A stretch of 24,363 nt of DNA from Hypsibius dujardini (taxonomy: Eukaryota; Tardigrada; Eutardigrada; Parachela; Hypsibiidae). Positions within the stretch are counted from its first letter, which is position 1; each line of letters begins with the position of its first letter. This document shows positions 1-10,213 of the stretch, one piece after another. A program made the translations under genes and the position numbers. The stretch lies in NCBI GenBank assembly GCA_001579985.1, contig LRSR01008667.1, positions 1-24,363 on the forward strand. The letters are read 5' to 3'. Below the pieces are notes generated by a model. That model ran no database searches and was not told where the DNA came from. It saw only the letters and a program-made list of their open reading frames with translations.

Positions 1-420
1 TAATCATGTAATCACTCAATCAAGCAATCGATTTAAAATTGGTGCGTGCGCGCAGCCAATCAAATCAATCAAGCCGTTGCACATCCAATCAAACGGTTCA
101 CGCAACGCAGTGAAATGACAACAAACGTCTTCCCGCATGCCCACTTTCATTCCCAAGTGATGATAACATTTTCAAAAATTAAAATGACCGAAACCGGTGC
201 CAAACATAAAGGACAAAGTGAATCCAGTTCCCCCGCAGCTAATCACTCAATCAACGCTCACCATGTCAATCAAGCAATCGATTTACGCTGGGTGCGTGCG
301 CGCAGCCAATCAACCAATCAAGCGGCAGTACATCCAATCAAGGAATCACGCAGTGGAGCGCGACAACAGTATCTTCCTGCATGCCCCCCCTTTTAATTTG
401 GGAGCGTGTGTATAAAAATT
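1..420. repeat. Diverged tandem duplication rich in CAATCAA motifs
   Basis: Two diverged copies of about 130-145 bases sit about 249 bases apart: roughly 17-162 and 266-395. Both contain, in order, a TCAATCAAGCAATCGATTT block, a GTGCGTGCGCGCAGCCAATCAA block, an ACATCCAATCAA block, an ACGCAG block and a CTTCC(T/C)GCATGCCC block. The copies lie in the first intron of the minus-strand gene whose first coding exon is at 452-763. The CAATCAAGCA word recurs in several fold-back elements elsewhere in the window, so this may be the remains of related mobile DNA. No coding potential was accepted here. Confidence 0.7.
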
Positions 421-451
421 GTGTTGCGTTTAAAATTGACGCATCGCTCAC

Positions 452-763
452 CTGCTGCTGCTGCAACTGAACGGGCGCAGAGTTATTGCTGCCGCTCGCG
501 CCGCCTCCGCCGCCGTCAGAGTTGGCGGCCTGATTGTGCGCGATGGCGGCGCTCTGTGTGTAGAACTGCATGCTGGTGGCTGTGGTGGGGGCCTGTTGGT
601 GCGCCGCGGCTTGATAGTACTGAGGGGGGAGCTGTATGATGCTGGCGGTAGGCAGAACAAGAGACGCTACTGCCTGGCCTGCGTGGTGAGATGAGTGAGA
701 GGAGGAAGCTGCCGTTGCGGTAGCGGATTTAGAGACTCCTGCCTTGCTTGTGACAACATCCAT
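452..763 (-). CDS. First coding exon of an Ala/Gln/Gly-rich protein, 5' partial gene
   Basis: On the minus strand an ATG at 763 opens a 104-codon exon that ends in CAG|GTGAGC, a strong splice donor with GT at 451-450, phase 0. The peptide begins MDVVTSKAG and is low in complexity: Ala/Ser/His-rich at about residues 11-32, a hydrophobic PTASIIQLPPQYYQ stretch, Gln/Ala-rich text, a Gly5 run and a terminal Gln run just before the donor. Such N-termini are typical of animal transcription factors and RNA-binding proteins, but no domain is visible and I cannot name the family. The ATG lacks upstream in-frame competition in the exon. The rest of the gene lies beyond the left edge. The composition bias and the strong donor argue for a real exon; alternatives are a longer N-terminus reaching about 793 in the same frame, or a non-coding exon. 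Confidence 0.6.
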
Positions 764-1500
764 TTGCCCTTGAAAAATAGCAGGCACACACACACAGAGG
801 AGAATATAATTTCGATCTTTTTGCCCTGCGCTCTGGCGCTGCGTTCATTCACACCAAACAGACCAGATTCGTCGATTTTTACGGGGGCCAAAACCGCAAA
901 GACAAGCCACAGACAGACACAGACAGGCAAGAAGAGAGAGAGGAGAGAAGAGGACGCAGACAGACAACGCGCTTCTCATTCACCACACACATACACACAC
1001 ACACACACACACGCAGAAAGCCAGGCACGACGGAGCAAAAAGACGAAAGTCTCTCTCGCCCGCTGCCTGGCTGCCTGGCTGTGTGTGACGACGGAAACGA
1101 GGAAACGCAGAAAGAAAGAAAGGTTCACAGCAGACAGACAGACACAGACAGAGGAGGACAGCGACTCACCTCTCAATGTGCCAGTTTGTCAGACAGACAA
1201 GACTTGTGTGTGCGCCTCTGCGCCGCACGGAGAGAACATAGAGAAACGACGACGCGCCGAGAGGAAAACGAGAGAAATGAGAGACACCACACAAGGAAGG
1301 AAGGAGCAAGGAAGGGGGGCAAAATGTAGGCTGGTGTGTGTTGGAGTTGAATGAAAGGAGGGCGAGCAAGCCTCAACCGACGGGGACGACACAACAACTT
1401 TACACAAGCTCTGCACTCCTCTCTCTTCTCTTTCTCTCTCGCGCCGTGAGTGTGTGTGCGTGAGCGTGGCTCGTGGAAATGAAACAACGCAGAGAGAAAA
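764..1500 (-). other. Purine/pyrimidine-biased leader of the 452-763 gene
   Basis: This stretch is dominated by GA-, CA- and CAGACA-type simple sequence on the plus strand, with (CA)n near 988-1012. Open frames exist on both strands but encode simple-sequence peptides and look spurious. It lies between the ATG at 763 and the CCAAT/GC-box cluster near 1660-1735, so a long CT-rich 5' untranslated leader on the minus strand is the simplest reading. No TATA box or defined transcription start was found. Confidence 0.4.
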
Positions 1501-1659
1501 TGGCGACGCGTACGATTAAAGCCTGTTGTTACGGTCGAAGGGGAAAACGCCTGAACTGGTAGGCCACTTTACGTAGTGCATTTAAGCGCTTTCCCCCTTG
1601 AAATGTACGCCTGTTTCTACGCTGAAAGGCGAATAATTGTGCGCTATTTGCTTGCCGTT

Positions 1660-1735
1660 GGCGATTGGCCCTTTTTCCGGCTCCGCCCAGCCAATCAAAA
1701 ACGCTCTTTAAGCTTTTCGAATTTCTGATTGGTTC
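1660..1735 (-). promoter_or_regulatory. CCAAT/GC-box cluster, putative promoter of the 452-763 gene
   Basis: Three CCAAT elements occur within 70 bases: ATTGG at 1664-1668, CCAAT at 1691-1695 and ATTGG at 1728-1732. A GC-box-like CTCCGCCCAG is at 1681-1690. An AAAATGGCGAC motif resembling a YY1 site is at about 1497-1507. NF-Y, Sp1 and YY1 site clusters are common in TATA-less animal promoters. The position, about 0.9 kb upstream of the minus-strand ATG, suits a promoter for that gene; firing in either direction is possible. Confidence 0.4.
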
Positions 1736-2689
1736 GGTTTGTAGTCGATAATTGTCTCTCGGAAAGAAAAAGTTGTAGTTGTAACGCGCTGCGTTTCTCC
1801 GCAGGGCTAATTATATAATCCATATATAAAACTGTAGAACTGGCCTTAATGCCCATTGATTTATTTAGGTTACTTATTTTTTTTGCATGGCTCTTTTAGT
1901 TGTGGCGAGGTTGTCCATATTTTCAACGGTTTCTTTATGTGCAGTTACATCGAAATTAGATCGTAATTAATCAGCGCTTTGGCTTATATTTTACCTGCAG
2001 AACGTTATTAATTATATTCAGTCAATTTCTATCAGTAAATAATAATAATGGTGTAATAGTGGTGAAATGAAAAGAGAAAATGTTATCGTGGGTTCATCGC
2101 CGCTCGCCAGCAAGCGAACATTAATTGTTGACTGGAGATTGAGATGACCGAAATGGAAATATGCGTTGGAAAAAGTTGTGTCTAAATATAACTTTTGGCT
2201 TGCTTGCGCGTAGGCTTTTATTTGACTTCCCATGACCAGACGATGATGAATGTTGTTAAAGTAATGTCAACACTAAGGCGGCGTTGGGATCTAGGATAAC
2301 AGCACTTGAGTGGTCGGATCCTCGGGTTCTCCTTTTTCTGGGGATAATATTAATTATTAAATATTTTTAATTATTATAGTATCAAGTTAATATTAAAACT
2401 ACATTACTGAAATTTTTGAAGCCTCTTTCATATATAAAATGAGCTTCAAAAATACGAGTTTGCAAGAACTGCAGCCTTTCTTGAAAGTTAAATTATCAAA
2501 CTACAGTAGATAACTAGTTATCTTAAAGGATAGTAAAATATACATGAATTTCTTTGTTATGGAGGCAAATGATGTTTTTAATTACCTTGTCCCATTTATC
2601 TTTTAGTTGTTCTCAACGAATCGTTTCGCCATTCAAAAGGAAAACATTTTTTAGGAAACGAATTGCTCTTTGGACGTGCCGCTTCTTTT

Positions 2690-2704
2690 CCGCTAGGTGG
2701 CGCT
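2690..2704 (+). promoter_or_regulatory. CTCF-like motif 1
   Basis: CCGCTAGGTGGCGCT matches the animal CTCF core consensus (CC..(C/T)AG(A/G)(G/T)GGC(A/G)). The 11-base core TAGGTGGCGCT is repeated exactly and in the same orientation at 3084-3094. Whether this organism has CTCF is unknown, so this is a motif match only. Confidence 0.3.
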
Positions 2705-3067
2705 GTAGGTGTTCGCTTTAAAGTTTTAATATACTGAAAAGATACTTCCGATGTCCCAAAAAGCGGCTATTGAATCTCCATAAATAAACTAGAATTTTAT
2801 TTAAAAACACAAACAGAGAAATCTATATTTATTTAAAATCACTAAATTTGTTTTAACTATTTGGATATTATATTGAACATCATGCTGTAAATAATGAAAT
2901 TGTGGCTTTCCTTTAACCAAAATAAATATTTTATCAGACCAACTTTGCTGGTGGATTTAATCTTAATTATGATTTTCTTTAAATTCAAAATCGTTATTTA
3001 GACAACACCATTTAATACTGATCGTTGCGTACGCTTGTCACAGACGGGCGTAGTCTCAACAGCTTCC

Positions 3068-3095
3068 AAAATGGCGGAAGCGATAGGTGGCGCTA
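3068..3095 (+). promoter_or_regulatory. YY1/ETS-like motif next to CTCF-like motif 2
   Basis: AAAATGGCGGAAG (about 3068-3080) overlaps a YY1-type AATGGCGG and an ETS-type CGGAAG. It is followed at once by CGATAGGTGGCGCTA (3081-3095), whose TAGGTGGCGCT core is identical to the one at 2694-2704. The arrangement resembles a compact regulatory site, but no gene has been identified close by. Confidence 0.3.
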
Positions 3096-3112
3096 TTGAG
3101 TAATAATACTAG

Positions 3113-3140
3113 TCCGGGATGGTCTAACGGCTAAACATGA
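3113..3140 (+). repeat. tRNA-Glu-like 5' fragment with a perfect A box
   Basis: TGGTCTAACGG at 3120-3130 fits the RNA polymerase III A box (TRGYNNARNNG) at every position, and TCCGGGATGGTCTAACGGCT resembles the acceptor and D-arm start of tRNA-Glu. No matching B box, anticodon arm or acceptor 3' strand follows, so this is not a functional tRNA. It may be a tRNA fragment or the head of a tRNA-derived SINE. Confidence 0.35.
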
Positions 3141-3290
3141 TCCATCACATCAGTTCTTTAAATAAATTAATAGACACATTTTTTTCATTTTGAATCTTAT
3201 ATTAGTAAGTATGATCGAAAAGCGATATTAAAATGTTCCTGTTATTGTTTTTCTGTTTTTAATATAGTGCTTTTCGCTAACTACGTAGTC

Positions 3291-3350
3291 TAGCGACGCG
3301 ATTCTGTAGCCACGCCCCCCCGGTTGTTACGCCTTGGAATCGCGTCGCTA
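3291..3350. repeat. Perfect 14-bp inverted repeat with GC-box loop
   Basis: TAGCGACGCGATTC (3291-3304) is the exact reverse complement of 3337-3350. The 32-base spacer contains CCACGCCCCCC, an Sp1/KLF-like box. The arms hold several CpG dinucleotides, unusual in the surrounding AT-rich DNA. It may be the end of a small fold-back element or a structured regulatory site. Confidence 0.6.
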
Positions 3351-4185
3351 CAGTACCTTGATTTAAACTGTTTTTTCTTCGGACAAAGCTAGCGCGCTAA
3401 ACCAATATCGGCGCTCTTCCATAGTCGGATATCACTCCATGAAACACATTTAATTCAATAGTCCATAAGGGCGGACTGTGGACCAAAACAAGACAAGTAC
3501 GTCCACGCTAAAGGTCTGTTGCAGCTGGCACTTTTCATACGTATCATGCATAAGCCAATACGCATCTTCACGGAGACCTGTTTGTTTTTCTAAGTAACAT
3601 TTTGAACACATTGCCGCATTTTAATATTTTAACATTTTAATTAGAATAGGTCCAGTTTTACATTAATTAAAATACTTTAGCAATACTGAACTCTTTGAGT
3701 GCCGGGCGGCGTGAAATTGCTTAATTCCACCATCACAATTTTGGTTTTATTTTTTACTTTGCAGAAAAACAATAAACAACTCCAAATAAAAGTAAAAGTT
3801 ATAATCGCCCAAATTTTATACAGTACGCAGGCGCTGGTGCACAAAAATGCCGCTAAAAGCGTAAAATTAACCAAAACAATATAAAACAAATTAGCATTTG
3901 ACTTTCAAAACGCTAGAGATCTCTTCAAGACCGTGAGAAAATTGATGAGTGCCAAAAACAGATGCCGCATTGCCACGTTGCAATGCAATACTAATGCGTT
4001 GACTCAAAAACTCAAAAGATCTTTTTTCTCCTATCTGTTCTTCCTTTCTTCCGGCAATCTCCGCGATAAGAATCTTGGTCTCCGGTCCTCACGGCCCGAA
4101 GGTCTCCAATGTCAACGGTTCTCCGTTGCCGCATGTCCCGCCAGAATCAAGGATCCGATCCGCCATTGTAGAACTGTGCCATCGT

Positions 4186-4603
4186 GCAGTGCATAAAACA
4201 ACGTTGGATATTAGAAAAAACGTTGATCATTAAAAAAAAGTGGTTCTTTAAAACCCAAAAAGTCGAACATCAAAAAAGCCCAAATCCGAGTTTTGCGATT
4301 AAGAGTCGATTTTAGGCAGCAAATTTTGGAAAGTGACGAAATTTCCGCTGTTTTGCTCTGGGGATGTGGGAACTCAGGAATTGTACGGTTAAGCCAATGT
4401 GGTTGTCACAGAATTCGAAGGAGACATGTGCACGCGGCAAGCCCAGAAGGCAATCAAAACCACGTGTACACTGTAATTGCCAGCGGGATAGGTTACTTGG
4501 GCAAAATTTTACTGCAAACGCAGTCGGCGAGCGCGAAGCGCGATCTGAAAAAAATTTGGATTTCGACAGTTGGACTTTCAAAATTTCTTATTTTATGCAC
4601 TGC
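4186..4603. repeat. 13-bp inverted repeat bounding about 420 bp
   Basis: GCAGTGCATAAAA at 4186-4198 is exactly complementary to TTTTATGCACTGC at 4591-4603. TGCCATCGTG also occurs next to each arm. The inner sequence pairs only weakly. This may be a decayed fold-back element, or coincidence helped by a local duplication. Confidence 0.35.
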
Positions 4604-5238
4604 CATCGTGTCCACACAAGTGACGTCCCATGCCAGCGAATCATTTACCGACTGAGTTTCCTGTCGATTCATTAGCGGTTTTTTGCTTTGTTCATGTAAT
4701 GTCAAGAAGTTTTAATTGCCAGAAAAAGACATTTCAAAAAAATATCAGAAGAGTCAGATATCGCCTCAGCACCACCGTGCCAACACTTGAACGGCCTCTG
4801 CGCCGGTGTCCACAACTTCCTGAAATCTGGTTTTTCACAATCCAAATTAATTCGGGGCTCTGTAAAATATTTATGGCCACCTAAAACATTTGGAATTGAG
4901 TGTTTGTGATGAAAGGTAGCAGAATGGAATTTCGCTAATAATCCCATGGTGAGAAAATATGGTATTTGGTCCCCACCTTGTTTGGTCAAAACACCATCTT
5001 TGCGTGAAAACTCCGAAACTCAAAAAAAACTCAAACTCAAGAAAACCATCAAGTCGATCCAAGAATGTGAAAATGGGAATATTTTTCTTCGGCGTTAAAC
5101 TTCAACTGGGCTAATTTCTTTTTCTGATTAGAAATGCACTCGTTTCATGTGAAAGATGAAAGAGGGTCACACTATGGACAGCCGAGATGACTTGATGGCT
5201 GGAAACGAAAGATAAAGATGACGAGGTGCCTTCTTCCT

Positions 5239-5475
5239 GTATGAGGTGAAATCTCTATTTCGGCTCATCATCCAAACGGTCGATACAGCGGCTCACTCGC
5301 GGGTTTCCCATTGATGTCTAGTGCTTGATTGTTTGATCTACTGCAATACATCCTAGTATACTAAATCACGTTTAAAAATCAAACAATCAAGCATCTGCCT
5401 TGGAAGAGAACCCATGAGTGAGCCGATTTATCGACCAACTGGAGGGTGAGCCGAAATACAGACCTCTCCTCATAC
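5239..5475. mobile_element. Fold-back (MITE-like) element, 98-bp arms
   Basis: The left arm (5239-5337) and right arm (5378-5475) are reverse complements over almost their whole length, with matched blocks GTATGAGG, ATTTCGGCTCA, GGTCGATA, CGGCTCACTC, GGGTT and GCTTGATTGTTTGAT. The loop is about 40 bases. Weaker pairing continues a few bases outward, so the true ends may be slightly wider. No transposase frame is present, so this is a non-autonomous element or fold-back repeat. No clear target-site duplication was seen. Confidence 0.75.
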
Positions 5476-5479
5476 CAGT

Positions 5480-6296
5480 ACAAGGAACAAGGGTTTGTCG
5501 CAAAGTTCATAGGACGAAGCAAAGCAAGGATACGTTTGATGTGTCTTAAGGAGAGACGGGGGCGGGGGCAAGAGGGTGTCCTTCACTTGACCATGCCGAC
5601 TGCGCGCACGCCGTGTGCGTCGATCAAGGTCCGAGCAAATCCAGCCGCACCAAACCCTTTCCACCATCGGTCTGCGTGTTCGCTAGCCTGGCTTTCCTCC
5701 AGAAACCCGCTGTCAAAGTTTAACTTTAAGACCGTACACTGTGTTGTGCATGTGAGAAAGAGAGAGAGAGAGAGAGAGCTGGAACAGCGTCGCAGAAAAG
5801 TCCTAGTAAGCAATTTTAACCGGCCACTCGCTTACTCACTCATACACACGCGCGCTCTTTGCCTCTGTTTTGCCGTCTAGCTCGCGGTGCAAAATTGCTC
5901 GGCGGACTTTGCGCCCGGACTTGTACTCGATATACGCGACCGGCCGGACTGTGTCCCTTTGGACCCTTCCTTCAACATACGAAACTGCCCCGTTGACCAT
6001 CCGTGTATAGTGTCTCCTTCCATTACGAGGTTATAAAGGCTCGTTGTCCTTTCCAGTTTTCTCCCATCCGTGCCTTTCTACTTTTTCCTCGTTTGATTAT
6101 CTCTTTACTTAACACGAGTGAAGCATACTTTAAGCTAAGCTATATCTATTCTCGTGTGGGGCAACTTGACATTTCTTTTTGCCAAGCTGAAAACCCCTTC
6201 GCATCTGTCTTCTTAAATTGGTCGCATTCAGTTTTTGTTTGTTCTCAATTTTTAGCCAGCTTCGCATTTTTTCGTTAATTCTTTAACGCTGCAAAC
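5480..6296 (+). promoter_or_regulatory. Upstream region and 5' leader of ACSBG
   Basis: This covers the stretch before the ACSBG start codon. It contains a (GA)n tract at about 5757-5778, a CpG-richer segment at about 5880-5960, and pyrimidine-rich leader-like DNA up to the ATG. An open frame of 144 codons at 5446-5880 has no recognisable features and overlaps the simple repeat, so it was not called as a gene. No TATA box was found. The transcription start cannot be placed. Confidence 0.3.
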
Positions 6297-8828
6297 ATGA
6301 CGATCGACAAGATATCAGACGAGGCCGCCACCGATTACCAGCTCTCGTAAGTGCAAATTGGAATCTGCTTGTCTGAGTCCGATTGTGTGTTCAGACGATT
6401 GTCGTGGCTGTGAGGTTATGTCCGAATCGAGGAGATGAATCTTTGCAGTGTTGTCTGTGTCTGTGTCGATGTCTGTGTCTGTGTCTGTGTCTGTGTCTGT
6501 GTCTGTGTCTGTGTCTGTGTCTGTGTCTGTGTCTTTAGTGTCTGCGTCTGTGCCTGTGCCTACGTCTGTACCGCTGTCTGTGTCTGTATCTATGTATGTC
6601 TCTCTTTCTGTGTCCAAGCCTTCCTGTGATATTGTGTCTGATACGGATGGTTGTTCAAGCAGACCTCAGGCAAATCAGAGATGTCTCAACACTTACGGTC
6701 ACCCTCACAGCTTGATTCCACAAGATAGTGCGACTTTTCCTCATAGCACACAGACCCGCTAACCAACGCGATGCTATCGCGCCTTCATGGGCTGGTCAGA
6801 GCTTTTCACCTCGAACAAAGTCCCACTTTCTCAGACACAATTCCCTCCCTTTCTTATCTGTCTGGACTGCCTGTGGTGCCTCCTTATCGCCTATGTGTCT
6901 TGCCTTGAACTTGTTTTGAGTCGCGCGCAAACAACCCTCACACCTTGCCAACTTTCTATTCTTTAACTAATCTGTTGCCTGTTTTTTTTCGCCCACTCAC
7001 TTTGTACAGGAGAATACCCGGAAATGCCTCTCCCAAGATGGAGCTATACAATGACCAGATGGGCAGTACCGATAGCAGTCCGACTTCCTCCATCAACGGG
7101 TCAGCGTTCGTTTACCAGAAGCCCAGCTTCGTCGCCGCCACGAACGGACATGTCAAGACAGCGAACGGTGGCACAAACGGCTACAAGGTCAACCAGGGCC
7201 CCGATGCCGTGGCGGATGCCGAGGACATCTGGACCACCGATCCAGGCACAGCTGTGCGTCTTCGCCTTGGCCGGTACGGTTACTTCTCTCAATCCATATC
7301 TTATTTGCCGGTGCAGATGTCTGTGTCTGTGTCTGTGTCTGTGTCTGTGTCTGTGTCTGTGTCTGTGTCTGTGTCTGTGTCTGTGTCTGTGTCTGCGTGT
7401 ATTTATCTGTGTATGCCTTTGTCTGTGTCTGTGTCTATGTCTTATGTCTTATGTCTCATGTCTTTGTCAGTGATTGTGTCTGTGTGTATGTCTGTGTCTG
7501 TGTCTAAGTGTCTGTTTATGTATGCGTCTGTAAATGTGTCTGTGTCGGTGAGTAAGTCTCTATCTTGTGTCTGTGACTGTGACTGTGTCTGTGTACATGT
7601 CTGTGCCTATACGTATATGTGTTCGTGTATGTGTGTATGTCTTTGTTTGTGTCTGCGTATATGTCTATGTCTTTGTCTTGTCTTTGTTTGTGTCCATGTT
7701 CGTGTTAGTATCTGTTGTCGATGAAACTAACCATGCCTGTCTGTATGTGCGCAGTGATCCCGAAACCGACGGGATGAAGCCGGAGTCGCTGCCGACGTGG
7801 TTCAAACGGACAGTCAATAACTTCGCCCATCTGCCAGCACTGAAAGTCAAGCGTGGAGGAGTGTGGAAGACCTGGACGTATCTCGACTACTTCAATGATG
7901 TTCGCACCGCAGCAAAAGCCTTCATCCATCTCGGTCTGGAGCCGTTCCACGCAGTTGGGATCATTGGATTCAACTCGCCTGAATGGTTCATTTCAGACAT
8001 TGCCGCCATCTATGCTGGGTACGCTTTCTTATTCACACAGTCATTTTTTCAGGCATGTTTAAGACAGGTAGACAGGCAGGCAGGCCGGCGGAAGACAGGC
8101 AAACAGACAGATAAACAAGCAGACAGACAGACAGACATGCAGACAGACATGCAGGTAGGTAGGTAAGCAGGCAGATAGAGATACAGACAAACATACAGAT
8201 GAACAAACATGAGACATCTTTTCTTAATTACTCAATTTTTCTGCAGAGGTTTGGCCGTCGGGATCTACTCGACCAACTCCCCCGAAGCCACCCAATACAA
8301 TGCTTATGACTCACGCGCCAATATCCTCGTTGTCGATGACGACAAGCAACTCCAGAAGGTCCTCAAGATTCGCCATGAACTGCCTCATCTACGCGCCATC
8401 ATTCAATACTCCGGGAAGCCGTCCAAAGGCGTCGAAGACAACGTCTACAGCTGGGCCGAATTTATGGCCTTGGCGAAGCTAGTGCCGGACAGCGTTCTCG
8501 ATGAACGTCACCGTCGTATGTCGCCGAACAAGTGCTGCACCATCATCTACACATCCGGAACCACCGGAAACCCAAAGGGTGCCATGCTCAGCCACGACAA
8601 CCTCATCTGGACCTCCAAGTCGGCAATGCGAACGGCCGAACTAAATCACAACCCGATCAAGAGCCAAGTCGTCTTTGTTTCATACCTTCCCCTTAGCCAC
8701 GTCGCAGCCCAGATGACCGACCTGTAAGTCTGTTTGTCTGTTTGTCTGTTTGTCTGTTTGTCTGTTTGTCTGTCTGTCTGTCTTTCTGTCTGTCTGTCTG
8801 TCTGCCTTCCTGTCTGTCTGTCTGTCTT

Positions 8829-8864
<36 letters not shown>

Positions 8865-10159
8865 CCTGTCTGTCTCTTCTCAGTCTGCCTGCCTGCATCA
8901 CCTTACCCCGTTCTCTTATTAGGCTTTTTATAACATGCCTGCCCTTCTTGATTTCAGCTATCTACCGATCAGTTGCGGAGGCGTTGTCTGGTTCGCCGAG
9001 CCGGACGCCCTCAAGGGCACGCTCGTCAACACCCTGCGCGAAGCTCGCCCGACTTTCCTCTGCGGAGTCCCACGTGTCTGGGAGAAGATTGCCGAGAAGA
9101 TGCAAGGCATGACTAAGCACATGAATCCAGTCAAGTTGTGGATCAACACGAAGGCGCAAGGTGTTGGTCTGAAGTCCAGCCAGAACCAGAACGGTTCCAC
9201 CCCGTTCGGGTTCTCCCTCATCAACGCCGTGGTGTTCCGTAAGGTCCGCCAGCAACTCGGTCTGGATCGCTGCCTGTATGCCTGCTCCGGCGCTGCCCCC
9301 ATGTCTAAGGAGACTCAGGAATTCTTCCTGTCTTATAATATCCCCATTTACGATATCTACGGCATGAGTGAAAGCTCTGGTACGTTTAACCTAATTTTCT
9401 ATTTATATTTATTCACCGTTCACTTACTAATAATAAAACAGGGTAAAGAATGAAACTTACATTTCATTCTTTCCTATTTTTAGCTCCTCACACCATGAAC
9501 TTGCCTGGATGCATCAAAATCGGTTCAGCCGGAAAGGAATTCCCAGGAGTTACGACTAAAATTGAGAAGCCTGACGGGGAAGGCAACGGAGAGGTAACAC
9601 AATCAGCCAAACCTTTTGTCTCATACATTTTAATCCCATTTTACGGGCCTTTGAATGATATGTCTGTGATTTGCCGCTTCCAGATTTGCATGTACGGTCG
9701 CCACGTCTTCATGGGATACCTCGGACAGGATGCCAAGACCCGGGACGTGCTGGACGAGCAGGGCTACCTCCATACAGGAGACATCGGAAAAAAGGACCGT
9801 GACGGCTTCCTTATGATCACTGGTAAGTCTGAGTGATGCAAATCTCAAGACAATGTCTGTGTCCTGACACAAAACAATGACTCATCTATGTTTTTTTACC
9901 TGTAGGTCGCCTCAAGGAACTCCTTATCACAGCCGGAGGAGAGAACGTCCCGCCTGTCCCCATCGAAGACATGATCAAGGAAGAGCTCCCCATCGTGTCG
10001 ACTGCCATGGTGATCGGTGACAAGCGCAAGTTCCTGTCAGTTCTCTTGACCCTCAAGTCAGAAATCAACCTGGAGACTGGCGCACCTCTTGACAAACTCA
10101 GTCGGATATCACGTGACTGGTAAGCATCTGCAGCAGACAAGCAGATAGGCAGACAAAAT

Positions 10160-10213
<54 letters not shown>

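Larger units (their letters stand above)
1800..5230. other. Gene-free AT-rich intergenic DNA
   Basis: No open frame here has exon-like composition, splice signals or recognisable protein sequence; the frames of 60-120 codons around 3.7-5.06 kb look random. Contents listed separately are two CTCF-like motifs, a tRNA-like A box, a 14-bp inverted repeat at 3291-3350 and a 13-bp inverted repeat at 4186-4603. The remainder is AT-rich with no structure I could support. Confidence 0.5.

Noticed and set aside
3113-3185. A functional tRNA-Glu gene
   Set aside because: Only the A-box half is present; no B box, anticodon arm or pairing acceptor 3' strand follows.
5446-5880. A 144-codon open frame upstream of ACSBG
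   Set aside because: It spans a (GA)n tract, overlaps the end of the fold-back element, starts with no supporting context and has no protein-like conservation.
6315-6762. Open frames of Val-Ser, Cys-Val and Asp-Thr repeats on both strands in ACSBG intron 1
   Set aside because: They are translations of the hexamer microsatellite inside an intron; the flanking exons splice in phase without them.
7274-7724. Apparent extension of ACSBG exon 2 into a long Ser-Val repeat
   Set aside because: The frame stays open only because the repeat unit is six bases. The donor at 7274 gives the correct phase to exon 3 and restores conserved bubblegum sequence.
8680-9112. Cys/Leu/Ser/Val-rich and Arg/Gln/Asp/Thr-rich frames around 8.7-9.1 kb
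   Set aside because: Shadows of the tetranucleotide array in intron 4 and of ACSBG exon 5 in other frames.
10140-10210. CRISPR-like or other functional repeat array in the CAGA/GACA tracts
   Set aside because: These are simple tetranucleotide microsatellites with no spacers, in a eukaryotic intron.
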